Source: Fremontodendron californicum (lineage: Eukaryota; Streptophyta; Magnoliopsida; Malvales; Malvaceae). From it: a stretch of DNA of 64,000 bases. The notes beneath the pieces are model-generated. The model saw nothing but the letters and a program-made list of their open reading frames with translations, was not told the origin of the DNA and did not search any database. Below, piece after piece: positions 61,947-64,000 of the stretch (its first letter is position 1; each line of letters opens with the position of its first letter). Where the stretch lies: contig JAULJL010000004.1 in assembly GCA_030761205.1 (NCBI GenBank), positions 24,153,172-24,217,171 of the forward strand, written 5' to 3'. A program made the position numbers and the translations under genes.

Positions 61947-62896
61947 CATATGACTTAGGATATTACATTTCATATAGAATATATTATGTTACCTAGGTCA
62001 TTTCATTTCATGTAGAATATGTCATGTTACCTAGGTCATTTCATTTCATTTACAATATGTCATTTAACTTAGGACATTTCATTTCGTTTAGAATATGCTA
62101 AGGCATTTAAATTATATCATAGCATTTAGGATGCATTATATTATTTAGATTTTGCCATGTTATTTTATTTATGTCATGCATATACATATTCATATCTTTT
62201 AAAATGTTTTCAAAAGGATAATGATTTTTCAATAAAAAATAAAGATATTCCCGAGTTAAAATAATTCATGAGTTCTCTACTGGGTTTGCTGGAGGGAATA
62301 TCATCAATTATCATTAATAAAGGAATATCTTTCTTTCAAAAAAGAGAATGATTCGGAAAGTTTTCCAAAACTAATAAAAATTTCTATATTTTGCCACGTT
62401 TGTTGGGGAATATAGGAAAATTTTGAATTTATAAATTCCGGATCATTTTCAATTAAAAAATGAAATTATTTTTCTTTAAATTGGGAATTAACTTGAAATA
62501 CTAAATTTAAAACCGACTTTTTACCGAGACTTGAGATAACACATGATTAATAAGGTACTGTTTTATACGGGCGTTGTGAGGGTGCTAATCCTTCCCCGTA
62601 CGTAACCGAGTCCCAAACCCGTTTCTTTGATTTCTCTGGTTTAAAACGCAGACTTGAAATTGGTTTTAAAGATGTTTTAATTAATTTTTAAAATATTTTA
62701 TAAAACCGGTTTTAATAGGTGGCCGATCACACCTAGCTAAAAAAGATTGGTGGCGACTCCATGCCTTTTTCAAGGTCATTTTCAAAACCTTCATTTTTTT
62801 AGAGGAATTAAGTCGACTTTTCCTCGGTTTTTTAATGTCACGCCTAACGAATAATAAAGTCTTGTGATGAGACTCGTTATTTTTTAGGTTGCGACA
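61947..62896 (+). mobile_element. 5' LTR of element B, last part
   Basis: Begins with the CATAT duplication, then continues LTR B where it broke at 38019 (gacttaggatatt), through the CATTTAG repeats and the end block to ttgcgaca at 62896, where the PBS follows. No gene. Confidence 0.9.
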
Positions 62897-62899
62897 GCT

Positions 62900-62916
62900 T
62901 GGCGACTCCACTGGGA
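62900..62916 (+). other. Primer binding site of element B (tRNA-Arg type)
   Basis: TGGCGACTCCACTGGGA three bases after the LTR end. Confidence 0.85.
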
Positions 62917-63846
62917 AGAATTAGAGAGTCAGGCCTAGAATTAGTCGTGTGTTATCAAAGTCTCGGTTTTGTTGGTTTAATTGGTATTTAATTTTAATTC
63001 CCATATTTTTAAAATAAAAGAGAATTTTGAAAATTAATTTTTTTTTTAATATGTCCATATACATGTGCATTCATATTATTATTTGTTCTCTGGTTATTTT
63101 GTTGCGTATATTTATATGTTTGCTTGACTGATGCTGTACGTTGTTTGATTTTAGTGGGGTATTTAGAATAAAGGGTGTAGAATAGGTGGTGACAGGTTTG
63201 TTTTGTTCTTCCGCACACACTGTATTTGCATTTGCATAACATGAATCCTCTACCCGGGTTCCGTCCTTCTAAGTGAGAGTAAAGTAACTACGCCTTCGTA
63301 ATGTTCCTCCGTATGGGCTAGTTAAACACTTTCAGAGTATAAAGTACCTAATGCCTTCGTGATAATCCTCCGTACGGGCATAGGAAAATATACTCTAACA
63401 AATTGAACCCGCTTTTATCGGGGTGCCTTACTAGCCTTCACCGGCGACAATGAAGAACAATTCGGGGCCTTAGAACCGATTCACCTTCATATAGTGAACC
63501 TAGTCGAAGCCATGCCGGATTTCTGTTAGATACCCGAAGTTTAAGAACACGTGGAGGAACATTTCCAACCTTTTACTATCTTTCTATATGTTAGTTGGGT
63601 GATGATGAACGAACATCATATCGCTCGTTTTTTTTATTTTGTCCCAAAGGCGTTGTAATGCAGAAGCTCTGTTTAAATTTTTGGGACATTTTTTTATAAA
63701 AAAAGCATGTTGTTATTTATGTTATATTTGTGAATTCATTTTTTTACTAATCTATTTCTTTCTGTTTTCTTTGACATGCATCATAGACATCATCATACAC
63801 TTGGAGTTTATTGGCCTCGGGATAGTTATCAACCCAAAGGACTTTC
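62917..63846 (+). other. Untranslated leader of element B
   Basis: No gene. Matches the leaders of A and E, with repeat units at 63292 and 63353 (61-bp step) and a stem agagtata/tatactct that is a perfect 8 bp here. Confidence 0.75.
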
Positions 63847-64000
63847 ATGGAGTTTCAGGTTATTTCAGTGATAGAAAATCATGCAGTAGTGAGGGCACGA
63901 TCGGAAAAAGATCAGAGGGAGGATGGTGATTGCCTCAAGAAAGATTATGTGTTAGTATTGTCGGAAAGGGTCAAAGTAGATTCTAGACAGAATAATCTTC
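63847..64000 (+). CDS. Element B ORF1, N-terminal part (runs off the window)
   Basis: The ATG at 63847 opens a frame of 51 codons that is still open at the edge. It starts MEFQVISVIENHAVVRARS and matches A's ORF1 nearly residue for residue (RSEKDQREDGDCLKKDYV). Only the start of the DUF7745-like domain is visible, so whether the gene is intact further on cannot be told. Confidence 0.8.
   Translation, partial: MEFQVISVIENHAVVRARSEKDQREDGDCLKKDYVLVLSERVKVDSRQNNL

Overview
This is a window of plant nuclear DNA, almost certainly from a core eudicot with a repeat-rich genome. It is built entirely of transposable elements. I see no host gene, tRNA, rRNA, CRISPR array or prokaryotic feature. The dominant family is a Ty3/gypsy retrotransposon of the Tat/Ogre type. 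Its marks are LTRs of about 5 kb (TG...CA), a primer binding site fitting tRNA-Arg, an extra ORF1 before gag, a short intron between gag-pro and pol, a G-patch behind the protease, and a second RNase H domain before integrase.

Layout. 1-3034 is the right end of a plus-strand LTR (G). 3035-4390 and 12853-14098 are two parts of a minus-strand LTR of a diverged family (F), split by a complete minus-strand copia-type element (4391-12852) that has 2.2-kb LTRs and only a gag gene (TR-GAG architecture). 14097-14330 is a small foldback element. 14347-23140 is the 5' LTR of element E; it carries a hAT-type element (17869-19729) that itself contains a second hAT MITE (18833-19093), a MULE-like element (19888-21257) and a 700-bp tandem duplication (21201-22594). 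E's interior (23141-31235: PBS, ORF1, gag, pro, intron, RT start) is full of stops and frameshifts and stops inside RT, where minus-strand LTR D begins (31236-33758). D is interrupted by the 5' LTR of element B (33759-38019, resumed at 61947-62896), whose leader and ORF1 start run off the right edge. Inside B's LTR lies element A, the only Ogre-type copy seen end to end (38020-61946), flanked by the 5-bp duplication CATAT.

The plus-strand order is therefore E, D, B, A, then B again: a four-level nest (A in B's LTR, B in D's LTR, D in E's RT). The genes of A and E together show how the family works: ORF1 (DUF7745/plant-mobile-domain-like plus coiled coil), Gag, protease with G-patch, a spliced junction, then RT, RNase H, a second RNase H and integrase. 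All complete copies here are broken. The early part of B's ORF1 is still open.

The points I find most worth checking are two adjacent hairpins with compensatory changes downstream of A's integrase, coding sequence upstream of the Gag ATG that suggests a second splice, a stop codon shared by two copies, a duplicated leader motif kept in three copies, and tandem arrays in A's 3' region of the kind that can seed satellites.
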